39,095 nucleotides of DNA, from contig CAMSIF010000009.1 of the NCBI GenBank assembly GCA_947058885.1, positions 1 to 39,095 of the forward strand, in the 5' to 3' direction. Every line of letters starts with the position of its first letter. Within the stretch, counting starts at the first letter, position 1. The notes under the pieces are model-generated. The model saw nothing but the letters and a program-made list of their open reading frames with translations. It ran no database searches and was not told the origin of the DNA. Origin of the DNA: an uncultured Clostridia bacterium. GTDB lineage: Bacteria; Bacillota; Clostridia; Oscillospirales; Oscillospiraceae. This document shows positions 14,354 to 25,975 of the stretch, piece by piece. The position numbers and the translations under genes are program-made.

Positions 14354-16875
14354 TATTCCTCTCCGGACTCTTCACCGGATGCTGTCTCTGCCTCGCTATC
14401 AGATTCCTCCTCCGGCTCTTTTTCCGCCAGCGCGATAGAGATGACCCTGTCGTCCTCCTCCTTAAAGCGCATCACGATAACGCCTTGGGTAGCCCGGCCG
14501 CAGGTCTTGATAGTCCCTACGTCCGTCCGGAGCATTACGCCCTTCTCGGTAACCACCAGCAAATCCTCGCTGCCGTCCACCACCTTGATGCCAACGATAC
14601 CGCCGGTTTTCTCGGTTAATCCATAGTTTTTAATCCCAATGCCGCCGCGGCTGGTAATCCGGTACTCCTCCACAGGCGTCTGCTTGCCGTAGCCCAGCTC
14701 AGTAATGGAGAGAACATTTTTCCCCTCCACGGCCCTTGCAGCGCCCACTACGTAGTCGCCTTCCCGGAGCCGGATGCCCCTTACGCCCATAGCGTCCCGG
14801 CCAGTGGGACGGATATCGCTCTCATGGAAGCACACCGCCGCGCCGTCTCGGGTAGCGATAAGGATATTCATATCCCCTGTCGTTTCCTTCACGGAAATCA
14901 GCTCGTCGCCCTCGTCCAGCTTCAGCGCGCGGATACCGTTGCTGCGGAGGTTCCGCAGAGACTCCCCAGGCAGACGTTTTACGGTACCGTTTCGCGTCAC
15001 CATAACAAGGAATCTCTCGCCGGAGGAAATATCGTCCGTGTGAATCATTGCGCTGACGCTCTCGCCGGCCTCTACAGGCAGGACATTAACGATGTTGGTT
15101 CCCTTCGCGGTCTTACCGGAAGCGGGAATCTGATATCCCTTTCTGCGGTATACCCTTCCAGTATTGGTAAAGAAGAGAATATAATCGTGGGTGGAGGCGG
15201 TGAAAACGGTGTTGACGTAGTCCTCCTCCTTGGTGGACATGGATTTATTCCCCTTGCCGCCCTTGCCCTGGATGCGGTACTCACTGGCGGGAGTGCGCTT
15301 GATATAGCCGCCGCTGGTAAGCGTGTAAACGCACTGCTCCTCCTCAATCAGGTCCTCAATGTCGATTTCATCCTCTACATCCTGAATTTCGGTGATTCTG
15401 TCGTCTCCGAATTTGTCCCGGATGACAATCAATTCGTCCTTGAGCACGCCCCGCAGCATCTCCTCGGAACCAAGAAGCTGGTTGTAATACGCGATTTTCT
15501 CTTCAATTTCCTTATACTCAGCCTCCAGCTTTTCCCGGTTCAGGCCCTGGAGAGAGATGAGCCGCATATCGCAGATGGCCTGGGCCTGCACGTCGTCCAA
15601 GGAAAACCGCTCCATAAGCCGTTCCTTCGCGTTACTGTAGCTGGAGCGGATAATGGAGATAACCTCGTCGATATTGTCCTGGGCAATCAGGAGACCTTCC
15701 AGCAGATGAGCCCGCTCCATGGCCTTTTTCAGGTCATACTGGGTCCGCCGGATAATCACCTGTTCCTGGAAAGCGATGTACTCGTCCAGAATATTGCGCA
15801 GGGACAAAATTTTGGGCTGCTTCTGGTTGTCCACCAGGGCCAGCATGATAACAGAGAAATTGGACTGCATGGCGGTCTGGGTAAAAAGCTTATTGAGAAC
15901 CACTTGCGGATTGGCGTCCTTTTTCAACTCGATGACAATCCGCATACCGTTGCGGTCCGTCTCATCCCGGATATCAGAAATACCGTCCAGCTTTTTATCC
16001 TTGACCTGGTCGGCCATATTCTTAATAAGCTGACGCTTATTGACCTGATACGGCAGCTCGCTGACAATAATACGGATTCTGCCCTTGCTGAACTCCTCAA
16101 ACTCCGTCCTGGCCCGCAGGACAATTTTCCCCCGGCCGGTCGCGTAAGCGGACCGAATCCCGGCCCGGCCCATGATAATACCTTTGGTCGGGAAATCCGG
16201 CCCCTGAATGTGCTCCATCAAATCGTTGAGGGTGGCGTCAGGGTTCTCCAGCACACAGATAACGGCGTTAATAACCTCCCGCAGGTTATGGGGCGGGATG
16301 TTGGTTGCCATACCCACGGCAATACCGCTGGAGCCGTTGACCAGCAGGTTGGGGAACCGGCTGGGAAGCACCCTCGGTTCCTTCCTGCTCTCGTCGAAGT
16401 TGGGGTCCCAGTCCACGGTATCCTTGTCAATGTCCCGGAGCATCTCATTCGAGATTTTAGAAAGGCGGGCCTCTGTGTACCGGTAAGCCGCCGGCGGATC
16501 TCCGTCCACGGATCCGAAGTTTCCGTGGCCCTCCACCAGCATATACCGCATGGAAAAGTTCTGGGCAAGCCGCACCATGGCGTCATAGACGGAGCCGTCT
16601 CCGTGAGGGTGGTAGTGACCCAGCACGTCACCCACGCAGGTGGCGGATTTTTTAAATGGCTTGTCACTGGTAAGACCGCCCTCGTACATGGTGTAGAGGA
16701 TTCTGCGGTGTACGGGCTTCAGCCCGTCCCGGACGTCCGGCAGAGCCCGGCCTACAATGACGCTCATGGCGTACTGCTTGTAGCTGTCCTCCATTTCTCC
16801 CACCAGTTCGGACTCGGTAATAACCTGATTTGGAAATGCGATATCCTCGGGTCTGTAATCTCTATTGTGCGCCAT
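14353..16875 (-). CDS. gyrA: DNA gyrase subunit A
   Basis: GyrA is the cleavage-religation subunit of gyrase. Of the 840 residues, the N-terminal breakage-reunion domain carries the active Tyr near 133 ([11 protein letters not shown]) and the helix [17 protein letters not shown]. The C-terminal beta-pinwheel carries a GyrA-box-like stretch, QGKGGKG, which differs from the consensus QRRGGKG at its second residue. The position matching E. coli Ser83 is Gly (residue 94; codon GGC), while the Asp87 equivalent (Asp98) is kept. The protein ends with an unusually acidic tail ([13 protein letters not shown]...). GGAGGTGA precedes the ATG, 14 bases after gyrB, and a terminator begins at the stop: the last gene of the origin operon. 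Confidence 0.97.
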   Translation of the reverse strand: MAHNRDYRPEDIAFPNQVITESELVGEMEDSYKQYAMSVIVGRALPDVRDGLKPVHRRILYTMYEGGLTSDKPFKKSATCVGDVLGHYHPHGDGSVYDAMVRLAQNFSMRYMLVEGHGNFGSVDGDPPAAYRYTEARLSKISNEMLRDIDKDTVDWDPNFDESRKEPRVLPSRFPNLLVNGSSGIAVGMATNIPPHNLREVINAVICVLENPDATLNDLMEHIQGPDFPTKGIIMGRAGIRSAYATGRGKIVLRARTEFEEFSKGRIRIIVSELPYQVNKRQLIKNMADQVKDKKLDGISDIRDETDRNGMRIVIELKKDANPQVVLNKLFTQTAMQSNFSVIMLALVDNQKQPKILSLRNILDEYIAFQEQVIIRRTQYDLKKAMERAHLLEGLLIAQDNIDEVISIIRSSYSNAKERLMERFSLDDVQAQAICDMRLISLQGLNREKLEAEYKEIEEKIAYYNQLLGSEEMLRGVLKDELIVIRDKFGDDRITEIQDVEDEIDIEDLIEEEQCVYTLTSGGYIKRTPASEYRIQGKGGKGNKSMSTKEEDYVNTVFTASTHDYILFFTNTGRVYRRKGYQIPASGKTAKGTNIVNVLPVEAGESVSAMIHTDDISSGERFLVMVTRNGTVKRLPGESLRNLRSNGIRALKLDEGDELISVKETTGDMNILIATRDGAAVCFHESDIRPTGRDAMGVRGIRLREGDYVVGAARAVEGKNVLSITELGYGKQTPVEEYRITSRGGIGIKNYGLTEKTGGIVGIKVVDGSEDLLVVTEKGVMLRTDVGTIKTCGRATQGVIVMRFKEEDDRVISIALAEKEPEEESDSEAETASGEESGEE

Positions 16876-16889
16876 AAGGCGTCACCTCC

Positions 16890-19144
<2,255 letters not shown>

Positions 19145-19158
19145 ACCAAAGCCTTTCT

Positions 19159-20262
19159 TCACAGGATAGAGCCCTCCCGCACATGGAAGACCCGCCCCGC
19201 CAGCATCCGGCTGAGCCTGTCGTCTTCGCAGCAGGTGATAAACACCTGTCCGCCGCTGATGCGGTTGAGAACAAACTCCTGCCGTTTAGGGTCCAGCTCG
19301 CTGAGCACGTCGTCCAGCAGGAGAATGGGATACTCCCCTATGATTTCCTTATGGATTTCCCGGGCCGCCAGCTTTAACGACAGCGCGGCGGTTCTGGTTT
19401 GTCCTTGAGATGCGTAGGATTTTGCGGGCAGGCCGTTTAAGAGCACATCCAGGTCGTCCTTATGCGGGCCGGACAGGCACTGCCTGCTGGATATCTCCGC
19501 GTAGTGGTGTTCCCGCTGGTGGTTCAGAAGCATGAACACCAGCATTTTTATGTCCTCGAAAGGATTTTCTATGGTTTTTACGGTTTTATATTGGAGCTCC
19601 AAGTGCTCCTTACCGCCGGAACACTCGCTGTGGGCGGCGGCGGCAAACTGGTTCAGGAGTTTGACAAAGGCGGCCCGGTAATGGATAATCACTGCGCCCG
19701 TCTCCGCCATCCGAAGATTAAACTCCGGCAGCGTGGCTAACAGGTCCGGTTTTTCGCCGCAGTCCCGCAAAATTCTGGTTTTGTGCTCGTGGAGCCTCTG
19801 GTACTCCGCCAAAGCGGCGGCGTATCTGGGTTTCAGCTGGCAGAGAGACGCGTCCATAAATTTTCTTCTCGCCGCCGGTCCTTCCCGGATGAGCTGTAAA
19901 TCCTCAGGGCAGAAAAATACGGTGTTGAGGGCCTGGCTCAAATCCGAGGCAACCCTAACCGGGACCTTGTTCAGGGTTATTTTCTTCTTTTTACCGTATC
20001 CCAGCTCAATCCGGCTCACAAACTGCCTGCCCCTGGCGGAAATGCATCCCTCCAGCTGAAAGCCTTCCTGTTCAAAGCGGACCAGTTCCCTGTCGGTTCT
20101 TGTGCGGTGGCTTTTCCCCGTAGAGAGGCAGACCATAGCCTCCAGGAGATTTGTTTTCCCCTGGGCGTTATCGCCGCAGATAACGTTGCAGACAGGGTCG
20201 AACTCCGCCTGCTGGGCGGTATAGTTTCGAAAATCCTCCAGGTAAATGCTGTCAAGGCGCAT
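19159..20262 (-). CDS. recF: DNA replication and repair protein RecF
   Basis: RecF is an SMC-like ATPase that, with RecO and RecR, loads RecA at gaps. Across 367 residues the motifs are: start MRLDSIYLEDFRNY, Walker A GDNAQGKTNLLEA near residues 30-42, a signature region (SRQCLSGPHKDD and SYASQGQTRTAALSLKLA), and Walker B LLLDDVLSELDPKR near 316-329. The ATG lies inside the end of rlbA (11-base overlap) and the stop overlaps the alternative remB GTG, so it is embedded in the origin operon. Confidence 0.97.
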   Translation of the reverse strand: MRLDSIYLEDFRNYTAQQAEFDPVCNVICGDNAQGKTNLLEAMVCLSTGKSHRTRTDRELVRFEQEGFQLEGCISARGRQFVSRIELGYGKKKKITLNKVPVRVASDLSQALNTVFFCPEDLQLIREGPAARRKFMDASLCQLKPRYAAALAEYQRLHEHKTRILRDCGEKPDLLATLPEFNLRMAETGAVIIHYRAAFVKLLNQFAAAAHSECSGGKEHLELQYKTVKTIENPFEDIKMLVFMLLNHQREHHYAEISSRQCLSGPHKDDLDVLLNGLPAKSYASQGQTRTAALSLKLAAREIHKEIIGEYPILLLDDVLSELDPKRQEFVLNRISGGQVFITCCEDDRLSRMLAGRVFHVREGSIL

Positions 20263-20470
20263 ATATCACCTGTAGCTCCCGTCCCCGGAATTGGACGGTA
20301 TCCCCAGGACGTAGTTTTTTTCCTCTCTGGGTGCAGGTTTGGCCGTTGACAGAGGCCTGGCCGTCCTGAACCAGCATTTTAGCCTCCCCGCCGGTGGCGG
20401 TAAGGCCAGCCAGCTTCAGGAGATCCTGAAGCCTGATAAATTCGGTGGTAATGGCAATTGTTTCCATCAT
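20252..20470 (-). CDS. rlbA: S4-domain protein RlbA/YaaA
   Basis: This small S4-type RNA-binding protein is found between dnaN and recF in Firmicutes. The core FIRLQDLLKLAGLTATGGEAKMLVQDGQASVNGQ...RGKKLRPGDTVQFRG is the S4 fold with a typical C-terminal strand; B. subtilis YaaA is about 71 residues. Three starts are possible: ATG 20488 overlapping the dnaN stop (ATGA), and ATG 20470 or 20467. I choose 20470 because it gives the family length (72), but coupled initiation at 20488 is plausible since no start has a good site. The track start at 20590 lies deep in dnaN and is rejected. Confidence 0.88.
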   Translation of the reverse strand: MMETIAITTEFIRLQDLLKLAGLTATGGEAKMLVQDGQASVNGQTCTQRGKKLRPGDTVQFRGRELQVIYAP

Positions 20471-20484
20471 ATCATTATATCCAA

Positions 20485-21594
20485 TCATCCGTTTTTCAGA
20501 CGCACGGGCAGGACCATATACAGGAACTTTTCCTCTCCCTCTACGGGGGTTATGACGCAGGGAGATATTCCGGTGTTCAGCTCCAGGCATACTTCGTCCG
20601 CAGGGGCGTATTTCAGGGCTTCCATCAGGTAGCGGTTGTTGAAGCCAATTTCCAAGCCGTCTCCGTCTCCGGATACCCGGCAGATATCTTTTGCTTCTCC
20701 AATGGCGGTTTTCGCTGAAAGGAGGATTTGGTCTTGCCGAAAGATACAGCGGATGGGACTTTTCTGCTTGTCGGAGACAACAACGGAGACGCGGTCAATG
20801 GAATCGATGAGTGATTTTGTTCCTACGGCTATCTTAATAGGGTTGCTTCTGGGGATAGCGGATTTATAGTCCAGGAATTCTCCTTCCAGACGGCGGCATA
20901 TAAGCTGGGTTTTTCCTACCTCGAAGAGGATGTGCCGTTTCCCAAGGGTAATGACGGCGGGTTCGTCTACGTCCTCACAGATTTTTTCTACCTCGTTGAG
21001 GGCGTTTCCCGGCGCGACAAACCGGAACGACCCGGATGCAGCTCCCTCCAGAGGTTCCCGGCGCAGCGCAAGCCGGAAGCCGTCTACGCTCACGACTGTT
21101 AAAGCGTTTTCACCGATTTCAAACAGGGAACCGGTATGGATGGGCCTGGTTTCGTCCATAGAGACAGCGAAGGATGTTTCTGAAATCATTGCCCGAAGGA
21201 TATTTTGCTGAATTTGTACAGAAAATTCGTCCTCCACTTCCGGCAGTTCGGGGTAGTCGCTGGCGGAAAGAGCCTGAATATTGTAGGCGGCGTCGCCGCA
21301 GGTTAAGGTAACATTTAGTCCGTCACCACAGGAGAATACTACCACGTCGTCCGGCAGGCGGCGGATCATATCGCCGAAGAGCCGCGCGGACAGGACGAGG
21401 TCGCCGGGTTCCGTGATTTCGGCTTCGATTTCTGTGCGGATGCCGGTATTCATATTGTAGCCGGAGATGGTCAGGGCATTACCGGCTTGCAGGAGGATGC
21501 CTTCTAAAGCCGGGATAGAGCTTTTTGCCGCGACAGCGCGGGAGGTGGTATTGATAGCGGCTTGCAGGAGAGCTTTTTCGCAAGAGAATTTCAT
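20485..21594 (-). CDS. dnaN: DNA polymerase III beta subunit (sliding clamp)
   Basis: DnaN is the ring-shaped clamp that tethers polymerase III. With ATG 21594 the protein has 369 residues, the family norm. It begins MKFSCEKALLQAAINTTSRAV and ends YMVLPVRLKNG, the classic clamp C-terminus (MPxRL type). The track start at 21816 adds 74 residues read from the oriC DnaA-box region and is rejected; AAAGGA stands upstream of the chosen ATG. First gene of the tightly packed dnaN-rlbA-recF-remB-gyrB-gyrA operon. I could not find a clear promoter in the upstream spacer. Confidence 0.97.
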   Translation of the reverse strand: MKFSCEKALLQAAINTTSRAVAAKSSIPALEGILLQAGNALTISGYNMNTGIRTEIEAEITEPGDLVLSARLFGDMIRRLPDDVVVFSCGDGLNVTLTCGDAAYNIQALSASDYPELPEVEDEFSVQIQQNILRAMISETSFAVSMDETRPIHTGSLFEIGENALTVVSVDGFRLALRREPLEGAASGSFRFVAPGNALNEVEKICEDVDEPAVITLGKRHILFEVGKTQLICRRLEGEFLDYKSAIPRSNPIKIAVGTKSLIDSIDRVSVVVSDKQKSPIRCIFRQDQILLSAKTAIGEAKDICRVSGDGDGLEIGFNNRYLMEALKYAPADEVCLELNTGISPCVITPVEGEEKFLYMVLPVRLKNG

Positions 21595-21897
21595 GATGAG
21601 ATGTCCTTTCCGGTTTTTCAGATGAGGTTGGAATAAAACGGAGCAGAAGAGCATAAGCTTTATATTTTCAGTAGTGGGGGTAGTAGGGCGAAAAAATGTG
21701 GATAAAGGGAGAAGTCCCTTGATTTTACAGGAAAAATGAATAAACATCCATATGTGGAAAATATCTCTGTTTATCCACGGTTTTCCACTGCCTGTCAGGC
21801 CGCCAAATTTATCCACAGGTTATGTGGGAAGATTTTTGTTAAAATTGTGGAAAACGTCGGGGAAAATGTTTAAAACTGTAGGGACGCTGATGGTTGA
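21595..21897. other. oriC: Probable replication origin (oriC) with DnaA-box cluster
   Basis: The 303-base dnaA-dnaN spacer holds two perfect TTATCCACA boxes (plus strand 21809-21817; minus strand 21697-21705). It also holds TTATCCACG (21771), TTTTCCACT (21781) and two TTTTCCACA on the minus strand (21753-21761 and 21846-21854). A weaker TGTGGGAAG lies at 21823. AT-rich tracts near 21651-21670 (GCATAAGCTTTATATTTTCAG) and 21831-21845 are candidates for the unwinding element. Gene polarity and strand composition flip around here. The spacer on the other side of dnaA has no recognisable box. Confidence 0.9.
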
Positions 21898-23211
21898 CTA
21901 TTTGCTGGAATTGATGTTTGTAATAATCGCCTTTACGGTGCCGGAGAAATTGGAGTCTGTTTTCATTTTCTTCTCCACCTTCCCAACGGAGTTATATACG
22001 GTGGAGTGATCTCTGCCGCCGAAGATTCTGCCGGTATCGTCCAGAGAGAGGCTGGTCATTCTGCGGATAAGGTACATAGCGATTTGTCTGGCGTTCAGGC
22101 AGTCCCTGCTGCGGGATTGTCCCTTAATCTGCTCCTCCTCGATTCGGAAGTAGCGGCAGACCTCCCGGATAATTCCCTCTGGAGTGATGATGAATTCGCT
22201 GGACCTGCTCATATCCTGGATAGCGCGGTCCACGGTCTCCCGGTTGATATCTATCCCGTCCAAGTCTTTGTAGGCCTTGATTTTTTTGACGGTTCCCTCA
22301 AGCTGCCGGACGTTGGCGGTAATTTTGTTGGCGATGTAGTGGGCAATTTCATCAGAGAGAATAAATCCAAGCTGCGCGGCTTTATTTTTCAGAATAGCGA
22401 CCCTTGTTTCCAGAGCGGGAGGCTGAACGTCAGCCATCAGACCCCATTCAAATCTGGTTCTGAGGCGGTCGTCCAGCTGCGCCATCTCATGGGGCGGCCG
22501 GTCGGATGTTAATACAATCTGTTTTTTACTCTCGTAGAGGGTATTAAAAGTGTGGAAGAACTCGTTTTGCGTTTCCACCTTTCCGGCGACAAATTGAATA
22601 TCGTCCACCAGCATGAGGTCGGCTTCACGGTATTTGGTTCTGAAATCTCCTGCTTTGCCGGACCGGACGGACTCAATGAAGTCGTTGATGAATTCATCGC
22701 CTTTGATATAAAGAATTCTGAAATTAGGGCTGTTATTTCGGATAACGTGAGCGATAGCGTAGAGAAGATGGGTTTTACCGAGCCCGGAGTCTCCATAGAT
22801 GAACAGCGGATTGTAGTGCTGGCCCGGCGCGTCGGCTACGGCTCGCGCGGCGGAGCAGGCCAGCCGGTTGGAGGGACCGATAACGAAGGTATCAAAGGTA
22901 AATTCTCCGCTCTCCATAAGGGACGTAGGTTTTTGCTCCTCCTTATTCTGGTATTGCCGGAGCATGTTGTCGTCCAGGAGACGGACGGAGATGTCCGCGG
23001 AGAAGATATCCTTGAGTCCCGCCTCGATGTTGGGGAGGAAGCGGTCCTGGATATTGGTGCGTTTAAAACTATTCGAGCAGTGGAGCACCAGTGTGTTCCC
23101 CTCCAGCGCGACCACTGTGGTTTCGTCGAACCAGGTTTTTATGGTGGTCTCTGACAGATCCTCCCGCAGTCTGGTCAAAATCATGGACCAGATATCGGAA
23201 ACAGATTGCAT
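21898..23211 (-). CDS. dnaA: Chromosomal replication initiator protein DnaA
   Basis: DnaA is the AAA+ initiator that binds DnaA boxes and melts oriC. With ATG 23211 it is 437 residues. Domain I starts MQSVSDIWSMILTRLREDLSE. The AAA+ core has Walker A GDSGLGKT near 140-147, Walker B LMLVDDIQF, and an arginine-finger region DRLRTRFEWGL. The C-terminal box-binding domain carries the DnaA signature FGGRDHSTV. The track start at 23307 adds 32 residues from the promoter region and is rejected; AAAGGA precedes 23211. It is separated from dnaN by oriC and from zapA by a divergent promoter region. Confidence 0.97.
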   Translation of the reverse strand: MQSVSDIWSMILTRLREDLSETTIKTWFDETTVVALEGNTLVLHCSNSFKRTNIQDRFLPNIEAGLKDIFSADISVRLLDDNMLRQYQNKEEQKPTSLMESGEFTFDTFVIGPSNRLACSAARAVADAPGQHYNPLFIYGDSGLGKTHLLYAIAHVIRNNSPNFRILYIKGDEFINDFIESVRSGKAGDFRTKYREADLMLVDDIQFVAGKVETQNEFFHTFNTLYESKKQIVLTSDRPPHEMAQLDDRLRTRFEWGLMADVQPPALETRVAILKNKAAQLGFILSDEIAHYIANKITANVRQLEGTVKKIKAYKDLDGIDINRETVDRAIQDMSRSSEFIITPEGIIREVCRYFRIEEEQIKGQSRSRDCLNARQIAMYLIRRMTSLSLDDTGRIFGGRDHSTVYNSVGKVEKKMKTDSNFSGTVKAIITNINSSK

Positions 23212-23271
23212 AGGGCAGCTTCCTTTCTCTCTTAATGGTGGGGGACAAACAATTTCTAATAATTCGATTAT

Positions 23272-23299
23272 AGTATACCAAAAAAGGCAATTAATTGCA
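23272..23299 (-). promoter_or_regulatory. Sigma-A-type promoter for dnaA, -35 within a palindrome
   Basis: On the minus strand, TTGCAA and TATACT are 16 bases apart, about 60 bases before the dnaA ATG. The -35 lies in the 12-base palindrome GCAATTAATTGC (23286-23297), a possible operator. The remaining divergent spacer to zapA shows no gene and no DnaA box. Confidence 0.65.
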
Positions 23300-23429
23300 A
23301 CAGACACTTATTCTAATAATAAGACGTAAAGAGGGGGCAGAATTCTCCATCTCCCGTCTATGGAAGGGACGGCGGCGGGATTTTCGCCTTGTTCTGGAAA
23401 GAATTCACCTTTCATTCATAGATTCCGGA

Positions 23430-23457
23430 TTGCTTTTCCTGTAGAATCTGTTATACT
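23430..23457 (+). promoter_or_regulatory. Probable promoter for zapA
   Basis: TTGCTT and TATACT are 16 bases apart, about 50 bases before the zapA ATG. Confidence 0.55.
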
Positions 23458-23509
23458 TCACTATGGAATATTATCAAACGTCTACTGAACAGAAAGAGGA
23501 GGAGAAGAA

Positions 23510-23830
23510 ATGGCAAACCGCATTACCGTCACCATATGCGGAGAAGACTATACGCTTATGGCAGAGGAGAGTCCAGCCTATATGCAGAAGGTAGCGGCGC
23601 TGGTAGATGTACGGATCAGCGAAATCATGTCCTCTGGCCGGGTCAGCCGTATGGACGCGGCGGTGCTTGTGGCGGCAAACCTGGCGGACGAGCTGCTTAA
23701 GCAGCAGAGTACCGCTGAGAATCTTCGCAGCCAGCTCAAAGGCTACCTGGACGATGTAAATAAGGCGAAATCAGAGCTTAGCGAATGCAGGCGGGAGCTG
23801 TTTAAGCTTCAGCAGCAGAAGCAGAAGTAA
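23510..23830 (+). CDS. zapA: Cell division protein ZapA
   Basis: ZapA is a small FtsZ-bundling protein of the early divisome. The 106-residue protein begins NRITVTICGEDYTLMAEESPAYMQKVAALVD, the conserved ZapA globular head. It continues into a helical, coiled-coil C-terminal half (ADELLKQQSTAENLRSQLKGYLDDVNKAKSEL). AGGAGG precedes the ATG. It is the gene immediately upstream of and divergent from dnaA, where many Firmicutes carry rpmH. It is six bases from the U32 peptidase gene; zapA-U32 linkage is common in Firmicutes. Confidence 0.93.
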   Translation: MANRITVTICGEDYTLMAEESPAYMQKVAALVDVRISEIMSSGRVSRMDAAVLVAANLADELLKQQSTAENLRSQLKGYLDDVNKAKSELSECRRELFKLQQQKQK

Positions 23831-23836
23831 CGGATT

Positions 23837-25921
23837 ATGGAGCTTTTATCTCCCGCCGGCCATTGGGAAGCCATGGCAGCGGCGGTTCAGAACGGCGCGG
23901 ACGCGGTATATCTGGGGCTGAGCAGCTGCAACGCCCGCCGGGGCGCGAAAAATTTTGCGGATGAAGAATTTCCCGATGCGGTGCGGTACTGCCACCTGCG
24001 GGGCGTAAAGGTATACGTGACGGTCAATACGCTTTTAACTGACCGGGAATTACCGGCGGCTGAAAGGCTTCTGCGTCTCGCCAGCGCCAGCGGCGCGGAC
24101 GGCGCCATCGTTCAGGATTGGGGACTGACGGCTTTGGCCCGGTCCATTGTTCCGGACCTGCCGCTCCACGGAAGCACGCAGATGACCGTTCACTCCCTGA
24201 GCGGAGTAGAGCGGGCGGCTTCTCTTGGTATGGATTGTGTGGTGTTAAGCCGGGAGCTGTCAAAAGAGGATATAGTCTATATCTGCCGCCGCAGTCCTAT
24301 CAAAATTGAGGTTTTCGCACACGGGGCTCTTTGTATGTGTTATTCTGGTCAATGCTCCATGAGCGCACTGATTGGGGGCCGCAGCGGCAACCGGGGGCTT
24401 TGCGCCCAACCCTGCCGTCTTCCCTACCGGGTGGATGATGGAAAACAGGGTTATCCCTTAAGCCTAAAGGATGCTAATCTTTCCGGTCATCTTCAAGAGC
24501 TGGAGGACATGGGCGTATCCATATTGAAGCTGGAGGGCCGCATGAAGCGTCCGGAATACGTGGCGGTTATCACGCGTATCTACGCCGCTTTGCTGAGGGA
24601 AAACCGTCCTCCCACGCCGGAGGAGCTGGACCAGCTGAGCCAGGCGTTTTCCAGAGAAGGTTTTACGGAAGGCTACTGGGAGGGCCGGTTAGGACCTCAT
24701 ATGTTTGGGACGCGTCCGGAGAACGCGCCTAACCCGGAGGAGTTGTTCCGTTCTGCGAAAGCGGCCTATAGCCGGGAGGATCTCCGAACAGTTCCTGTTA
24801 TAATTTCAGCAAAAATTACAGCTTCTCATCTGTCTGAGGTTACGGTATCCGGTCCTGGCGGTTTGACCGCACATGTTACCGGTCCTGTGCCGGAGCCTGC
24901 CCGGAACCGTCCTTTGGAGCCGGAGGAAGTAAAATCCCGCCTTTCTAAAACGGGCGGTACGGTTTTCCGGCCGGAGCGGGTAGAGCTTACGCTTGGAGAA
25001 AATCTTTCTCTGCCGGCCAGCGCGGTGAACACTCTCCGCCGGGATGCTTTGGAGCGGTTGACAGATTTCAGCGTCCGCGTTCCGGAGAGAAGAGAGTTTG
25101 CTGTTCCTGATTTGCCGGAAAACGGCTTTCAGCCGTCCCAACTTCAGTTTACGGTATCTCTTACCGCCGCCAGTCAGTTGACGGAATATTTGGCAAACCA
25201 TGCTTCCATCATCTATCTTCCTATAGAACGGATTGAGGATTTCCCTCAGCTGCAAGGTCCGGCGGAATACTGCGCCTTGCTTCCTCGTATCTGTAAGGAC
25301 AGCGAGGAAAGGGAACTCCTGCGCTTATTGTCAGCGGCGAAGGAAAAGGGATGCGTATCCCTTGCCGTTCAGAATCTCGCACAGCTTGGTATGGGGGAAA
25401 AAGTACGTCTCCCTCTGCGCGGCGGATACGGCTTGAATGTATTTAACAGCCGTACTTTATACGAATTGGAATCATGGGGGTTCAAAAGCGCGGCACTCTC
25501 CTTTGAGCTCCGGTACGAGCAAATACGCGACCTGAAAAAGCCGCTTCCATGCGAGGCAATTGTATATGGGCGCCTTCCTCTTATGATAACGGAGAACTGT
25601 CTTATATCCAACGCGCAGAAGGGATGCTCCGCAGAGAGTTTGAAGGGTTCCTGCCGGTATTCGCACATACTTACGGACCGCCGTGGGGAAGCCTTTCCGA
25701 TTCTGCCTGCGTTTGGATGCCGCAGTGAAATAGAGAACAGCCGGATATTATATCTGGCGGATAAACCGGAATACCGGCGCAGTGGTCTTCAATACGCCCT
25801 TTTGAGATTTACCACGGAAACGCCGGAAGAATGCAGCAGTATTTTAGAACAGTATGAAAAGAGTAGTACCAATAAGCCAGAGAATTTTACGCGTGGGTTA
25901 TTCTACCGGGGTGTAGAATGA
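23837..25921 (+). CDS. U32 family peptidase with C-terminal DUF3656-type domain
   Basis: The protein has 694 residues. The N-terminal half is the U32 (collagenase-like, YrrO/YdcP) TIM-barrel: start MELLSPAGHWEAMAAAVQNGADAVYLG, the repeat STQMTVHSLSGVERAASLG, and the PROSITE-type Cys motif EVFAHGALCMCYSGQCSMS near 173-191 with further Cys in GLCAQPC. The LKLEGRMKRPEYVA segment closes the barrel. The rest (about residues 300-694) matches the long form with a DUF3656-like insertion. Despite the peptidase name, several U32 proteins act in tRNA or rRNA hydroxylation or in cofactor steps with Cys-bound metal, so protease activity should not be assumed. Start ATG is six bases after zapA. Confidence 0.9.
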   Translation: MELLSPAGHWEAMAAAVQNGADAVYLGLSSCNARRGAKNFADEEFPDAVRYCHLRGVKVYVTVNTLLTDRELPAAERLLRLASASGADGAIVQDWGLTALARSIVPDLPLHGSTQMTVHSLSGVERAASLGMDCVVLSRELSKEDIVYICRRSPIKIEVFAHGALCMCYSGQCSMSALIGGRSGNRGLCAQPCRLPYRVDDGKQGYPLSLKDANLSGHLQELEDMGVSILKLEGRMKRPEYVAVITRIYAALLRENRPPTPEELDQLSQAFSREGFTEGYWEGRLGPHMFGTRPENAPNPEELFRSAKAAYSREDLRTVPVIISAKITASHLSEVTVSGPGGLTAHVTGPVPEPARNRPLEPEEVKSRLSKTGGTVFRPERVELTLGENLSLPASAVNTLRRDALERLTDFSVRVPERREFAVPDLPENGFQPSQLQFTVSLTAASQLTEYLANHASIIYLPIERIEDFPQLQGPAEYCALLPRICKDSEERELLRLLSAAKEKGCVSLAVQNLAQLGMGEKVRLPLRGGYGLNVFNSRTLYELESWGFKSAALSFELRYEQIRDLKKPLPCEAIVYGRLPLMITENCLISNAQKGCSAESLKGSCRYSHILTDRRGEAFPILPAFGCRSEIENSRILYLADKPEYRRSGLQYALLRFTTETPEECSSILEQYEKSSTNKPENFTRGLFYRGVE

Positions 25922-25975
25922 ACACAGTTGGTATAACAACAGAAGAAAAAGACATATAGTAAAAGGAAAGATCAA

